From assembly GCA_002342065.1 (NCBI GenBank), contig DDPF01000012.1:744001-808000 (forward strand): a stretch of 64,000 nt of DNA, in the 5' to 3' direction. Shown here piece by piece: positions 55,563 to 63,808 of the stretch. The notes beneath the pieces were generated by a model. The model had not been told where the DNA came from. It saw only the letters and a program-made list of their open reading frames with translations, and did no database searches. The translations under genes and the position numbers were made by a program. Every line of letters begins with the position of its first letter. Positions within the stretch are counted from its first letter, which is position 1. The DNA comes from Bacteroidetes bacterium UBA2475 (lineage in GTDB: Bacteria; Bacteroidota; Bacteroidia; B-17B0; Aurantibacillaceae).

Positions 55563-55733
55563 TTAATGTTGCTCAGAATGTGTAGTGTCTTTTATAACAT
55601 TGGTTGAATCTTCACCAAGGTTTGTAAGAACTTCTAATTTACTTGTTGGAATGTTTTCTTGTTCGCCATCTTTAGGCACATTACAGGCAACAAATGTTCC
55701 TGCAAAAATTAATAACATTGCTACTTTTTTCAT
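55563..55733 (-). CDS. Small lipoprotein, 56 residues
   Basis: The ATG at 55733 opens a 56-residue frame to TAA at 55563-55565. It encodes a signal peptide with lipobox FVACN and a short tail CNVPKDGEQENIPTSKLE that closely matches the start of the downstream lipoprotein. It fills the gap between that gene (4 nt) and the tkt C-terminal half gene (5 nt), so it belongs to the same operon. Too short for length-based gene finders; the paralogy makes it credible. Confidence 0.72.
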   Translation of the reverse strand: MKKVAMLLIFAGTFVACNVPKDGEQENIPTSKLEVLTNLGEDSTNVIKDTTHSEQH

Positions 55734-55738
55734 CTTAT

Positions 55739-56695
55739 TTATTTTTTACGTGAAATTACTTTTTCAACTGCTTTTACAATATCAACGCTGTCCAAGCCAT
55801 ATTTTTTCATTAACTCATCAGGTGTTCCGCTTTCTCCAAATGAATCATTCACCGCAACAAATTCCTGCGGTGTTGGATGATTGCGCGACAAAAATTGCGC
55901 AACACTATCTCCCAGGCCACCATTCATTTGATGCTCTTCGGCTGTGACAACACATTTCGTTTTTAAAATTGACTTTAAGATTGCGTCTGTATCTAATGGC
56001 TTAATGGTATGTATATTTATGATCTCCGCACTTATTCCTTTTGCTGCTAAAGCTTCTCCTGCTTCAATTGCTTTCCAAACTAAATGTCCGGTTGCAATAA
56101 TTGTAACGTCAGTACCTTCATTCAACATTACTGCTTTTCCTATTTCAAATTTTTGATCGGCTGATGTAAAATTAGGAATAGTTGGACGACCAAAACGTAA
56201 GTACACTGGCCCATCGTATGCAGCAATAGCAATGGTTGCGGCTTTGGTTTGATTATAATCGCAAGGATTAATAACTACCATATGAGGCAACATTTTCATT
56301 AAACCAATATCTTCTAATATTTGATGCGTGGCGCCATCTTCTCCTAATGTAAGTCCTGCATGCGAAGCACAGATCTTTACATTTTTGCCTGAGTAAGCAA
56401 TACTTTGACGAATTTGATCGTAAACACGGCCCGTACTAAAATTTGCGAATGTACCAGTAAAAGGAATTTTACCGCCAATAGTTAAACCGGCTGCTATGCC
56501 CATCATGTTTGCTTCCGCAATTCCGATCTGGAAAAAACGTTCAGGATGATCTTTTTGAAAAGCATCCATTTTTAAAGAACCTGTAAGGTCGGCACAAAGT
56601 GCTACAACATTTGGATTTGTTTTTCCTAATTCAGATAAACCGGCACCAAAGCCCGAACGCGTATCTTTTTTTTCTGTGAATGTATATTTTTTCAT
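55739..56695 (-). CDS. Transketolase, C-terminal half
   Basis: The 318-residue protein holds the pyrimidine-binding and C-terminal domains of transketolase: FFQIGIAEANMMGIAAG (catalytic Glu region), FTGTFANFSTGRVYDQIRQS, HAGLTLGEDGATHQILED and ATGHLVWKA. It must pair with the N-terminal half encoded at 58127-58975 to form the active enzyme of the pentose phosphate pathway. The usual arrangement has the halves adjacent; here a VWA gene lies between. Confidence 0.94.
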   Translation of the reverse strand: MKKYTFTEKKDTRSGFGAGLSELGKTNPNVVALCADLTGSLKMDAFQKDHPERFFQIGIAEANMMGIAAGLTIGGKIPFTGTFANFSTGRVYDQIRQSIAYSGKNVKICASHAGLTLGEDGATHQILEDIGLMKMLPHMVVINPCDYNQTKAATIAIAAYDGPVYLRFGRPTIPNFTSADQKFEIGKAVMLNEGTDVTIIATGHLVWKAIEAGEALAAKGISAEIINIHTIKPLDTDAILKSILKTKCVVTAEEHQMNGGLGDSVAQFLSRNHPTPQEFVAVNDSFGESGTPDELMKKYGLDSVDIVKAVEKVISRKK

Positions 56696-56706
56696 GTATG
56701 TTTTAT

Positions 56707-58095
56707 CTATAATAACCTAACGGTTTGTGCTATGCCGGATTTTACTTCAAAGTTTCTTTCAATGGTCTTAATGGTTTCTTTTGCAAATTCGTACCGGAAT
56801 ACCACTTTGTATTTACCCGGCTGTAAATATATAATTTCGCTTTGTAAAGTAGGATTTAAGTTACAAACCCAAATAACGGCTTTTCCATCATCCACATAAA
56901 TACTACCATAACCTGTACCTTGCTTGCTAAACAAAATATTTCCGCTGGTTGGGATCTTTATAGAGTTGGTGCTGCTTTGCTTTATTTCTACATCCTTTAA
57001 ATTAATCCTTGGCAGGGTTAACACTTCCAGATCGTATTTACCAATAATGTATTTTTCTATTTTACCAAAATCCTGCACGTTAAGTGTTTGAAGCTCGCCG
57101 CCTTTTCTTACCAAAGTAGTTGGAAAATATTTGTTAATAGCACCATCTAATTCTAATTTTAAATAACCTTGTGGCGCATCTAGTTTTATAATGTTATGTT
57201 TGCCTTTTATAATAGAAATATTTTTCTTTTCCTGCACCGGAATGGTATGAACTACAAGGTCGTATTTCATATCAGGATCCAAAACTAAAGTATCAGGGTT
57301 TCCTCTATGATTGATCGTGTGTAGATAATTGTATTTAATATTGGTGGTTCCGGCTTCATAAAAGGTCATGTCTACATCTGTTTCAGTTGGTTTTTTTAAA
57401 ATGTCCAGCAGATCGACCTGCACCGTTGTTTGTGTAATGGCTTCAGTTAAAACCAATTTTAATACATCTTTAAAATTTGCTTCGTTACTTACGTCATAAA
57501 ATTTTCCCATGCAGGCAAACACATCTGCAAATTTTGCATCAAGGCCAACACCAATAACAAAAGGACGTAAGAAGATCCCTTTTTTTTGTAATTCTGCGCT
57601 TACTACACAAGGGTAACCATTGCATTCTTCAATACCATCAGTAATTAAAATAACAATATTGCGGCAATTTGCTTTAGGAGTAAAGTCTGCAGCGCACTCG
57701 CCAAGCGAATATGCTATTGGCGTTGTGCCCATAGGTTCGAGCTTTAGAATGCGTTGTTTTATTTTTAAAGAATTTACAGTGGCTTCTGCAAAAGGCACCT
57801 CCAGTTTTGTGTCTTTACAATTGCGTTCTTTAAAAAAAGTTGTGTGTCCGTAACAACGCAATGCTAATTCTAAATCTGGAAGATTTTTTAAGCTGTCTAA
57901 AAATTCGCCCATTACTTTTTTGGCCACTTCAATTTTTATGTTGCTATTCCACGGCGCATACATGCTGTATGAATCATCAAAAATAAAAAGGATGCGGTTG
58001 GTGACCTGCGAAGACGCAGAATGTGAAATTATAAATGTTAGATTATAAATTATAAAATATTTTATTAAATTATTTTTATTCAATAAAAATTTCAT
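56707..58095 (-). CDS. VWA-domain secreted protein
   Basis: The 462-residue product has an N-terminal signal-like segment, then a von Willebrand factor A domain with MIDAS motif D40-x-S42-x-S44 (FDDSYSM), the threonine in MGTTPIAYSL and LITDGIE; so a metal-dependent adhesion or binding fold. The C-terminal half (about 240-462) is beta-rich with cysteines rare. The first 30 codons are very AT-rich and overlap a repetitive sequence. It lies between the two transketolase halves. Confidence 0.82.
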   Translation of the reverse strand: MKFLLNKNNLIKYFIIYNLTFIISHSASSQVTNRILFIFDDSYSMYAPWNSNIKIEVAKKVMGEFLDSLKNLPDLELALRCYGHTTFFKERNCKDTKLEVPFAEATVNSLKIKQRILKLEPMGTTPIAYSLGECAADFTPKANCRNIVILITDGIEECNGYPCVVSAELQKKGIFLRPFVIGVGLDAKFADVFACMGKFYDVSNEANFKDVLKLVLTEAITQTTVQVDLLDILKKPTETDVDMTFYEAGTTNIKYNYLHTINHRGNPDTLVLDPDMKYDLVVHTIPVQEKKNISIIKGKHNIIKLDAPQGYLKLELDGAINKYFPTTLVRKGGELQTLNVQDFGKIEKYIIGKYDLEVLTLPRINLKDVEIKQSSTNSIKIPTSGNILFSKQGTGYGSIYVDDGKAVIWVCNLNPTLQSEIIYLQPGKYKVVFRYEFAKETIKTIERNFEVKSGIAQTVRLL

Positions 58096-58126
58096 TTAAA
58101 ATTCAACATTTAAAATTTATAATTCC

Positions 58127-58975
58127 CTAATAATCTTTTTCGGTTTCTTCTATCTGCAATAGGGCTTTTGCCAACTGATCATCGTTAGGCGCAGAACCGT
58201 GCCATTTGTGGGTTCCCATCATATAATCAATCCCCATACCCATTTCGGTATTCATTAAGATCATGATCGGCTTACCTTTTCCAACAAATGTTTTTGCTTT
58301 TTCAAGGTGAGAAATAACACTTTCAAGATCATTTCCTTTTGGGTTTTCTATAACCGTCCAGCCAAACGCTTCAAATTTTGCTTTTAAATTTCCAAGCGAA
58401 AGAACATTTTCAACATCGCCATCAATTTGTCTTCCGTTATAATCAACAGTACAAATAATATTATCTACTTTATATGCAGCGGCATACATAGCGGCTTCCC
58501 AGATCTGGCCTTCCTGCAATTCACCATCACCATGTAAGGTATAAACGATGGAATTGTCTTTATTCAATTTTTTTGCTAAAGCCGCGCCAATAGCTACACT
58601 CATGCCCTGCCCTAAAGAACCGCTGGCAATTCGTACTCCCGGTAACCCTTCGTGGGTAGTTGGGTGGCCTTGTAAACGTGAGTTTAACTTGCGAAAAGTT
58701 TTTAGTTCCTCTACCGGAAAATACCCACAACGCGCTAAAACACTGTAAAAAACCGGACTAATATGACCATTACTTAAAAAGAAAAGGTCATCGTTCTTAC
58801 CATCCATGGTAAAAGCCTTAGGGTCGTGTTTCATTACTACCTTGTAAAGAGCCACAAAATACTCTACACAGCCTAAAGAACCTCCCGGATGCCCTGAGCT
58901 AACGGCATGCACCATTCTAACGATATCCCTTCTAACCTGGGTTGATAATTTTTTTAAAGCTTCAATATTGGCCAT
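58127..58975 (-). CDS. Transketolase, N-terminal half
   Basis: The 282-residue protein is the thiamine-diphosphate-binding domain: SSGHPGGSLG, SNGHISPVFY, GSLGQGMSVAIGAAL, HGDGELQEGQIWE and VDYNGRQIDG. It forms the active site with the C-terminal half at 55739-56695. ATG start, preceded by a GC-rich leader hairpin and a candidate promoter. Confidence 0.94.
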   Translation of the reverse strand: MANIEALKKLSTQVRRDIVRMVHAVSSGHPGGSLGCVEYFVALYKVVMKHDPKAFTMDGKNDDLFFLSNGHISPVFYSVLARCGYFPVEELKTFRKLNSRLQGHPTTHEGLPGVRIASGSLGQGMSVAIGAALAKKLNKDNSIVYTLHGDGELQEGQIWEAAMYAAAYKVDNIICTVDYNGRQIDGDVENVLSLGNLKAKFEAFGWTVIENPKGNDLESVISHLEKAKTFVGKGKPIMILMNTEMGMGIDYMMGTHKWHGSAPNDDQLAKALLQIEETEKDY

Positions 58976-58994
58976 TTTTATAACGATTTGTTTA

Positions 58995-59013
58995 TCCGGA
59001 GCACGCCTCCGGA
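58995..59013. promoter_or_regulatory. GC-rich hairpin in the tkt leader
   Basis: TCCGGAG and CTCCGGA are perfect 7-bp arms with a CACGC loop, between the -7 box and the tkt start. It may be an mRNA leader structure or a protein site. Confidence 0.5.
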
Positions 59014-59016
59014 CGG

Positions 59017-59024
59017 CAAAATTA
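59017..59024 (-). promoter_or_regulatory. Candidate -7 box of the tkt operon
   Basis: On the minus strand TAATTTTG matches TAnnTTTG 41 nt before the ATG. No clear -33 TTG. Confidence 0.45.
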
Positions 59025-59130
59025 GCATTTGCCTATAGCTTATAAGTCTAATGTTGATAATAATTACAGGATGTTAAAAACTAAAAAAATATTGTTTTTA
59101 GGGCTTTCGCCAAAAAGCCTCTGATATTAG

Positions 59131-59138
59131 TATATTTG
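59131..59138 (+). promoter_or_regulatory. Candidate -7 box of ychF
   Basis: TATATTTG matches TAnnTTTG 32 nt before the ychF ATG; a TTCG at 59106-59109 is 21 nt upstream as a weak -33 match. Confidence 0.5.
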
Positions 59139-59170
59139 CACGTTTTATTTATTATTAATTTATACGAATT

Positions 59171-60271
59171 ATGGCCCTAAAATGTGGAATTGTTGGATTA
59201 CCTAATGTTGGAAAATCGACCTTGTTTAATTGTTTGAGTAACGCAAAGGCCCAGGCGGCAAATTTTCCTTTTTGCACCATCGATCCTAATGTTGGAACCA
59301 CTACTGTGCCTGATGAGCGCTTAACCAAACTGGCCGATATTGTAAAACCACAGAATATTTTACCTACCACCGTTGAAATAGTTGATATTGCAGGGCTTGT
59401 AAAAGGCGCCAGCAAAGGTGAAGGGTTGGGCAATAAGTTTTTAGGAAATATCCGCGAATGTGATGCTATACTTCATGTTTTAAGATGTTTTGATGATGAT
59501 AACGTGGTGCATGTGGATGGAAAGGTTGATCCTGTTAAAGATAAGGAGATCATTGATACTGAACTTCAGTTGAAAGACCTTGAAAGCGTTGACGCTAAAA
59601 TGAAAAAATACGAAAAGTTGGCTAAAGTTGGCACTGATAAAGATGCAGTAAAAACTTTTAACGCTTTAACCAAATTAAAAACTACACTTGAAAGTGGCCA
59701 GTCTGCAAGGGCTTGCGTTTTAGAAGAAAATGAATTGCCTTTTATTGCCGACCTGCATTTATTAACCATTAAACCGGTAATGTATGTGTGTAATGTGGAT
59801 GAAGCTTCTGCAAAAACAGGCAACAAACATGTTGATGCAGTAAAAGAAGCGGTAAAAAATGAGAATTCTGAAATTTTAATTATCACTGCGCAAATGGAAA
59901 GTGAAATTGCTGCTTTAGAAACTTTTGAAGAAAAACAAATGTTCTTAGGCGATATGGGATTGGATGAACCGGGAGTAAATAAATTAATTAAATCGGCCTA
60001 CAAACTTTTAAAATTAGAAACTTATTTTACTGCAGGTGTAAAAGAAGTGCGCGCATGGACCATTACAAAAGGCATGAAAGCCCCACAGGCAGCCGGAGTT
60101 ATACATACCGATTTTGAAAAAGGGTTTATTAAAGCTGAAGTTATTGCTTACAATGATTTTGTAGCGCTAGGTTCAGAAGCCGCTTGCCGCGATGCCGGAA
60201 AATTAAAAATTGAAGGAAAAGAATATATTGTGAATGATGGAGATGTGATGCATTTCCGCTTCAACGTTTAA
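59171..60271 (+). CDS. ychF: Redox-regulated ATPase YchF (OLA1 family)
   Basis: The 366-residue Obg-related protein has the P-loop GLPNVGKST at residues 9-17, DIAGLVKGASKGEGLGN, CNVDEAS in place of NKxD (the reason the family prefers ATP), and a C-terminal TGS-like domain (FTAGVKEVRAWTITKGM). It is a ribosome-associated stress-related ATPase. A repeat-type palindrome follows. Confidence 0.96.
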   Translation: MALKCGIVGLPNVGKSTLFNCLSNAKAQAANFPFCTIDPNVGTTTVPDERLTKLADIVKPQNILPTTVEIVDIAGLVKGASKGEGLGNKFLGNIRECDAILHVLRCFDDDNVVHVDGKVDPVKDKEIIDTELQLKDLESVDAKMKKYEKLAKVGTDKDAVKTFNALTKLKTTLESGQSARACVLEENELPFIADLHLLTIKPVMYVCNVDEASAKTGNKHVDAVKEAVKNENSEILIITAQMESEIAALETFEEKQMFLGDMGLDEPGVNKLIKSAYKLLKLETYFTAGVKEVRAWTITKGMKAPQAAGVIHTDFEKGFIKAEVIAYNDFVALGSEAACRDAGKLKIEGKEYIVNDGDVMHFRFNV

Positions 60272-60275
60272 ACCA

Positions 60276-60344
60276 ATGTAAAATGGAAAAGGTAAGATGG
60301 AAGATGTAAAGATCCATTTTACATTTGCCATATTACATTTTACA
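60276..60344. repeat. Inverted repeat after ychF
   Basis: ATGTAAAATGGA (60276-60287) and its exact complement (60313-60324) form a 12-bp stem with a 25-nt loop; a further copy ATTACATTTTACAT is at 60331-60344. The wording resembles dispersed intergenic repeats of this phylum. It may act as a terminator-like structure. Confidence 0.55.
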
Positions 60345-60400
60345 TAAGCGGAATATTAAAATAAACATAGAGGACTGAATTTTAATAACGAGACAAAATT

Positions 60401-61177
60401 ATGAACAATCACGAGATAGATTACAAATTATTTGGAGAAGAGATGCAGTGTGTGGAAGTTGAACTTGACCCACAGGAAGCTGTAATTGCCGAACCCGGAA
60501 GTTTTATGATGATGACCGATGGTGTGCAAATGGAAACTTTATTTGGCGACGGAAATCAAAAAGGTTTTATGGATAAATTATTTTCTGCTGGAAAACGTTT
60601 GTTAACGGGCGAGAATTTATTTATGACTGTGTACTCAAATATTTCTTCGCAAAAACGCCAGGTTACTTTTGCTGCGCCGTATGCCGGCAAGATCATTCCT
60701 TTGAACTTAGCTCAACTTGGCGGTAAGATAATTTGCCAAAAAGATAGTTTTTTATGCGCTGCTAAAGGTGTTGCCGTTGGTATCGAATTTCAGAAAAAAT
60801 TAGGTACCGGTTTATTTGGCGGCGAAGGATTTATTATGCAAAAGCTTGAAGGTGATGGTATGGCCTTTGTACACAGTGGCGGACACGTTATTGAAAAAAA
60901 CTTACAGGCAGGCGATATGCTTAAAATTGATACTGGTTGTATTGTTGCTTTTACAAGCACCATTAATTACGACATTCAATTTATTGGTGGTGTAAAAAAC
61001 ACATTGTTTGGTGGCGAAGGCGTATTTTATGCCGTATTAAAAGGGCCCGGAAAAGTTTGGATCCAAACATTACCTATTAGTCGACTTGCGGGAAGAATTT
61101 TATCTTATGGTCGCGGCTCAAGAAAAGAAGAAGGATCTATACTTGGAGGTCTCGGAAATTTAATAGATGGAGATTAA
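60401..61177 (+). CDS. TIGR00266/AIM24 family protein
   Basis: The 258-residue protein has the AIM24-type beta-barrel pattern: VEVELDPQEAVIAEPGSFMMMTDGVQMET, GLFGGEGFIMQKLEGDGMAFVHSGG, GGVKNTLFGGEGVFYAVLKGPGKVWIQT. Glycine-rich repeats occur at the start and end. The biochemical role is unknown. It sits between ychF and parE on the same strand. Confidence 0.82.
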   Translation: MNNHEIDYKLFGEEMQCVEVELDPQEAVIAEPGSFMMMTDGVQMETLFGDGNQKGFMDKLFSAGKRLLTGENLFMTVYSNISSQKRQVTFAAPYAGKIIPLNLAQLGGKIICQKDSFLCAAKGVAVGIEFQKKLGTGLFGGEGFIMQKLEGDGMAFVHSGGHVIEKNLQAGDMLKIDTGCIVAFTSTINYDIQFIGGVKNTLFGGEGVFYAVLKGPGKVWIQTLPISRLAGRILSYGRGSRKEEGSILGGLGNLIDGD

Positions 61178-61244
61178 TTTTTAAAGGCAAAAAATTCAAT
61201 ACTTCAAACACGAAATAAATAACTCGAAATATTTTTAATAGCAA

Positions 61245-63101
61245 ATGGCAAAATCAAATTATACTGAAGACAATATTAAGTCGTTAGACTGGAAAGAACA
61301 CATTCGTACGCGCCCCGGCATGTACATTGGTAAATTAGGAGATGGCAGCGCTTTTGATGATGGAATTTATGTTCTGTTAAAAGAGGTGATGGATAATTGT
61401 ATTGATGAATTTATGATGGGTGAAGGAAACAGAATAGATATCATTGTAAAAGAAGGTGTTGTTTCTATTCGCGATTTTGGTCGTGGTATTCCTTTAGGAA
61501 AAGTAGTTGAAGTAGTTTCAAAAATGAATACCGGCGGTAAATACGACAGCGAAGCTTTTAAAAAATCTATTGGTTTAAATGGTGTAGGTACAAAAGCGGT
61601 AAACGCATTATCAATTAATTTTAAAGTAACTGCCTATCGCGATGGCCAGGCAAAAACAGCCGAGTTTAGCAAAGGTGAATTAGTAAAAGAATATAAATTA
61701 GTTTCTACAACTGAAAAGAACGGAACGCTTGTTGAATTCAGACCGGATGACACCATCTTTAAAAAATATCATTTTGTACATGAGTACATTGATAAAATGG
61801 TTTGGAACTATGCATTTTTAAATACAGGTTTAAAATTATATTTAAATGGCGCTGAATATAAATCGGATAACGGTTTAAAAGATCTTTTAGAAAAAAATAT
61901 TACCGGCGAAATTATCTATCCCATTATTCACTTAAGAGCCGAAGACATTGAATTAGCAATGACACATAGTAACGAACATTACAGTGAAGAGTACTATAGT
62001 TATGTTAATGGACAATACACCACGCAAGGTGGTACACACCAAGCTGCTTTTAGAGAGGCCTTAGTGAAAACCGTTCGTGAGTTTTATAAAAAAGAATTTG
62101 ACCCGGCAGATATTAGAAAATCAATTGTAGCGGCCATCTCTATAAAAGTACAGGAGCCAATTTTTGAATCGCAAACAAAAACAAAATTAGGCTCTTCAGA
62201 AATTGCACCAGGCGGCCAAAGCGTGCGTAGCTTTATTACTGATTTTATGAAGCAGCAACTGGACAATTACCTTCATAAGAATCCGGAAACCGCAAAATTA
62301 ATTGAAGCCAAAATTGTAGCTAACGAACGCGAACGTAAAGAACTTTCAGGTATTCAGAAATTAGCAAGAGAACGCGCAAAAAAATCTTCGTTACACAATA
62401 AAAAATTACGCGATTGCCGTGTACACTTAGATGATACAAAAGATGCGCGACGTTTAGATACCTCTATCTTTATTTGTGAGGGAGATTCGGCTAGTGGATC
62501 AATCACAAAAACACGTGATGTAAATACACAAGCCGTATTTAGTTTAAAAGGAAAACCTTTGAACTGTTTTGGTCTTGGAAAAAAAGTGGTCTACGAGAAC
62601 GAAGAGTTTAATTTATTACAAGCCGCATTAAATATTGAAGACAACTTAGAAGAACTACGTTATAATAATGTAATTATTGCAACCGATGCCGATGTGGATG
62701 GTATGCACATACGTTTATTATTATTGACCTTCTTTTTACAGTTCTTTCCTGATCTTGTAAAGAACAATCACGTTAAAATTTTGCAAACACCTTTATTTAG
62801 GGTTAGGAACAAAAAAGAGACAGCTTATTGTTATAGCGATGAAGAAAGAAAGGCTGCGGTGGCAAAATTAGGTCCAAAACCCGAAATTACCCGTTTTAAG
62901 GGTTTGGGTGAGATATCGCCCGACGAATTTAAGCACTTTATAGGAAAAGACATCCGTTTAGAACCGGTGTTAATTGACCAAAAGTCAAGTATAACGGAGC
63001 TTTTGAACTATTATATGGGTAAAAACACCCAGGGTCGCCAGGACTTTATTATTGAAAATTTGCGCATTGAAAAGGACACAGAAAAAGAATTAATAGGTTA
63101 A
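61245..63101 (+). CDS. parE: DNA topoisomerase IV subunit B (ParE)
   Basis: The ATP-driven decatenation subunit. The 618-residue protein has the GHKL domain (EVMDNCIDEFMMG, FGRGIPLG, GLNGVGTKAVNALS), the transducer, the TOPRIM glutamate E412 in CEGDSASGS and the metal aspartates from D481 in TDADVDGMHI. The length is the short ParE form rather than GyrB. No parC follows within the window. Confidence 0.9.
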   Translation: MAKSNYTEDNIKSLDWKEHIRTRPGMYIGKLGDGSAFDDGIYVLLKEVMDNCIDEFMMGEGNRIDIIVKEGVVSIRDFGRGIPLGKVVEVVSKMNTGGKYDSEAFKKSIGLNGVGTKAVNALSINFKVTAYRDGQAKTAEFSKGELVKEYKLVSTTEKNGTLVEFRPDDTIFKKYHFVHEYIDKMVWNYAFLNTGLKLYLNGAEYKSDNGLKDLLEKNITGEIIYPIIHLRAEDIELAMTHSNEHYSEEYYSYVNGQYTTQGGTHQAAFREALVKTVREFYKKEFDPADIRKSIVAAISIKVQEPIFESQTKTKLGSSEIAPGGQSVRSFITDFMKQQLDNYLHKNPETAKLIEAKIVANERERKELSGIQKLARERAKKSSLHNKKLRDCRVHLDDTKDARRLDTSIFICEGDSASGSITKTRDVNTQAVFSLKGKPLNCFGLGKKVVYENEEFNLLQAALNIEDNLEELRYNNVIIATDADVDGMHIRLLLLTFFLQFFPDLVKNNHVKILQTPLFRVRNKKETAYCYSDEERKAAVAKLGPKPEITRFKGLGEISPDEFKHFIGKDIRLEPVLIDQKSSITELLNYYMGKNTQGRQDFIIENLRIEKDTEKELIG

Positions 63102-63126
63102 CAAACGTTAATTTCGGAAATTTTGA

Positions 63127-63134
63127 TAAATTTG
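63127..63134 (+). promoter_or_regulatory. Candidate -7 box of the LPP20-like gene
   Basis: TAAATTTG matches TAnnTTTG 49 nt before the ATG. The -33 region shows no TTG. Confidence 0.4.
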
Positions 63135-63183
63135 GAACGCGATTTGAAATTAACTTTAACATACACAAAAAAAAACCATAAAA

Positions 63184-63759
63184 ATGAAAACAATTAACTT
63201 ACTCTTAATACCAGCTATTGCAGTTTTAACTCTGGCAGGTTGTAAAGCAAAAAAGAAACCAATTCAAAAAGAAACTGGTGCCATAGAAATTTCTGTGCCA
63301 TTCAGTACTAAAGAATTCCGTTCTGACGAAGATAATTTTAGAGCAAAACAAGTAGGAAAATCTCCTGATCTTGCAACAGCTAAAAAAATAGCATTCCAAA
63401 ATGCTAAATCAGAAATGGCTGCTAACATTAATAGTACCATTAAAAGAGTAACCGATCAGTATACAAATCAACGTACTGTTGGTAACACTCAGGAATTCGA
63501 AAATAAATTTGAAGAATTAGCTCGCGAAGTTGTAAACTTAGAGATCTCTAATGTAAGAGAGATCGGTGAGAAGATCTTTAAAGAAACTGATAATACTTAT
63601 AGCTATTGGATCGCGATCGAAGCTAACAAGAAAACTATTTTTGATAAAGTAGATGCTAAGATCTCTAGCGATGCTAAATTAAAATTAGACTACGACAAAC
63701 AAAAATTTCAACAGATCTTTGATGCTGAAATGAAAAAATTAGCAGACGAAGGGAAGTAA
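63184..63759 (+). CDS. LPP20-like lipoprotein
   Basis: The 191-residue product has lipoprotein signal LTLAGC (C20) and an LPP20-like pattern: LATAKKIAFQNAKSEMAANINSTIK, then ELAREVVNLEISNVREIGEK and YSYWIAIEANKKTIFDKV. Likely an outer-membrane or periplasmic lipoprotein of unknown role. A strong terminator follows. Confidence 0.82.
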   Translation: MKTINLLLIPAIAVLTLAGCKAKKKPIQKETGAIEISVPFSTKEFRSDEDNFRAKQVGKSPDLATAKKIAFQNAKSEMAANINSTIKRVTDQYTNQRTVGNTQEFENKFEELAREVVNLEISNVREIGEKIFKETDNTYSYWIAIEANKKTIFDKVDAKISSDAKLKLDYDKQKFQQIFDAEMKKLADEGK

Positions 63760-63766
63760 AAACTAA

Positions 63767-63798
63767 AAAGAGCATCTCTAAAAGGATGCTCTTTTTTT
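63767..63798 (+). terminator. Rho-independent terminator after the LPP20-like gene
   Basis: AAAGAGCATC (63767-63776) pairs with GATGCTCTTT (63785-63794) and is followed by TTTT, 8 nt after the stop. Confidence 0.92.
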
Positions 63799-63808
63799 AC
63801 CCAAAATT

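Noticed and set aside
55585..55947. Plus-strand 120-codon frame over the transketolase C-terminal gene
   Set aside because: It is antisense to the small lipoprotein and tkt gene ends, both supported by family or paralogue evidence.
59104..59122. GGCTT/AAGCC stem upstream of ychF as a terminator
   Set aside because: No T-tract follows on the plus strand and no gene ends into it on either strand.
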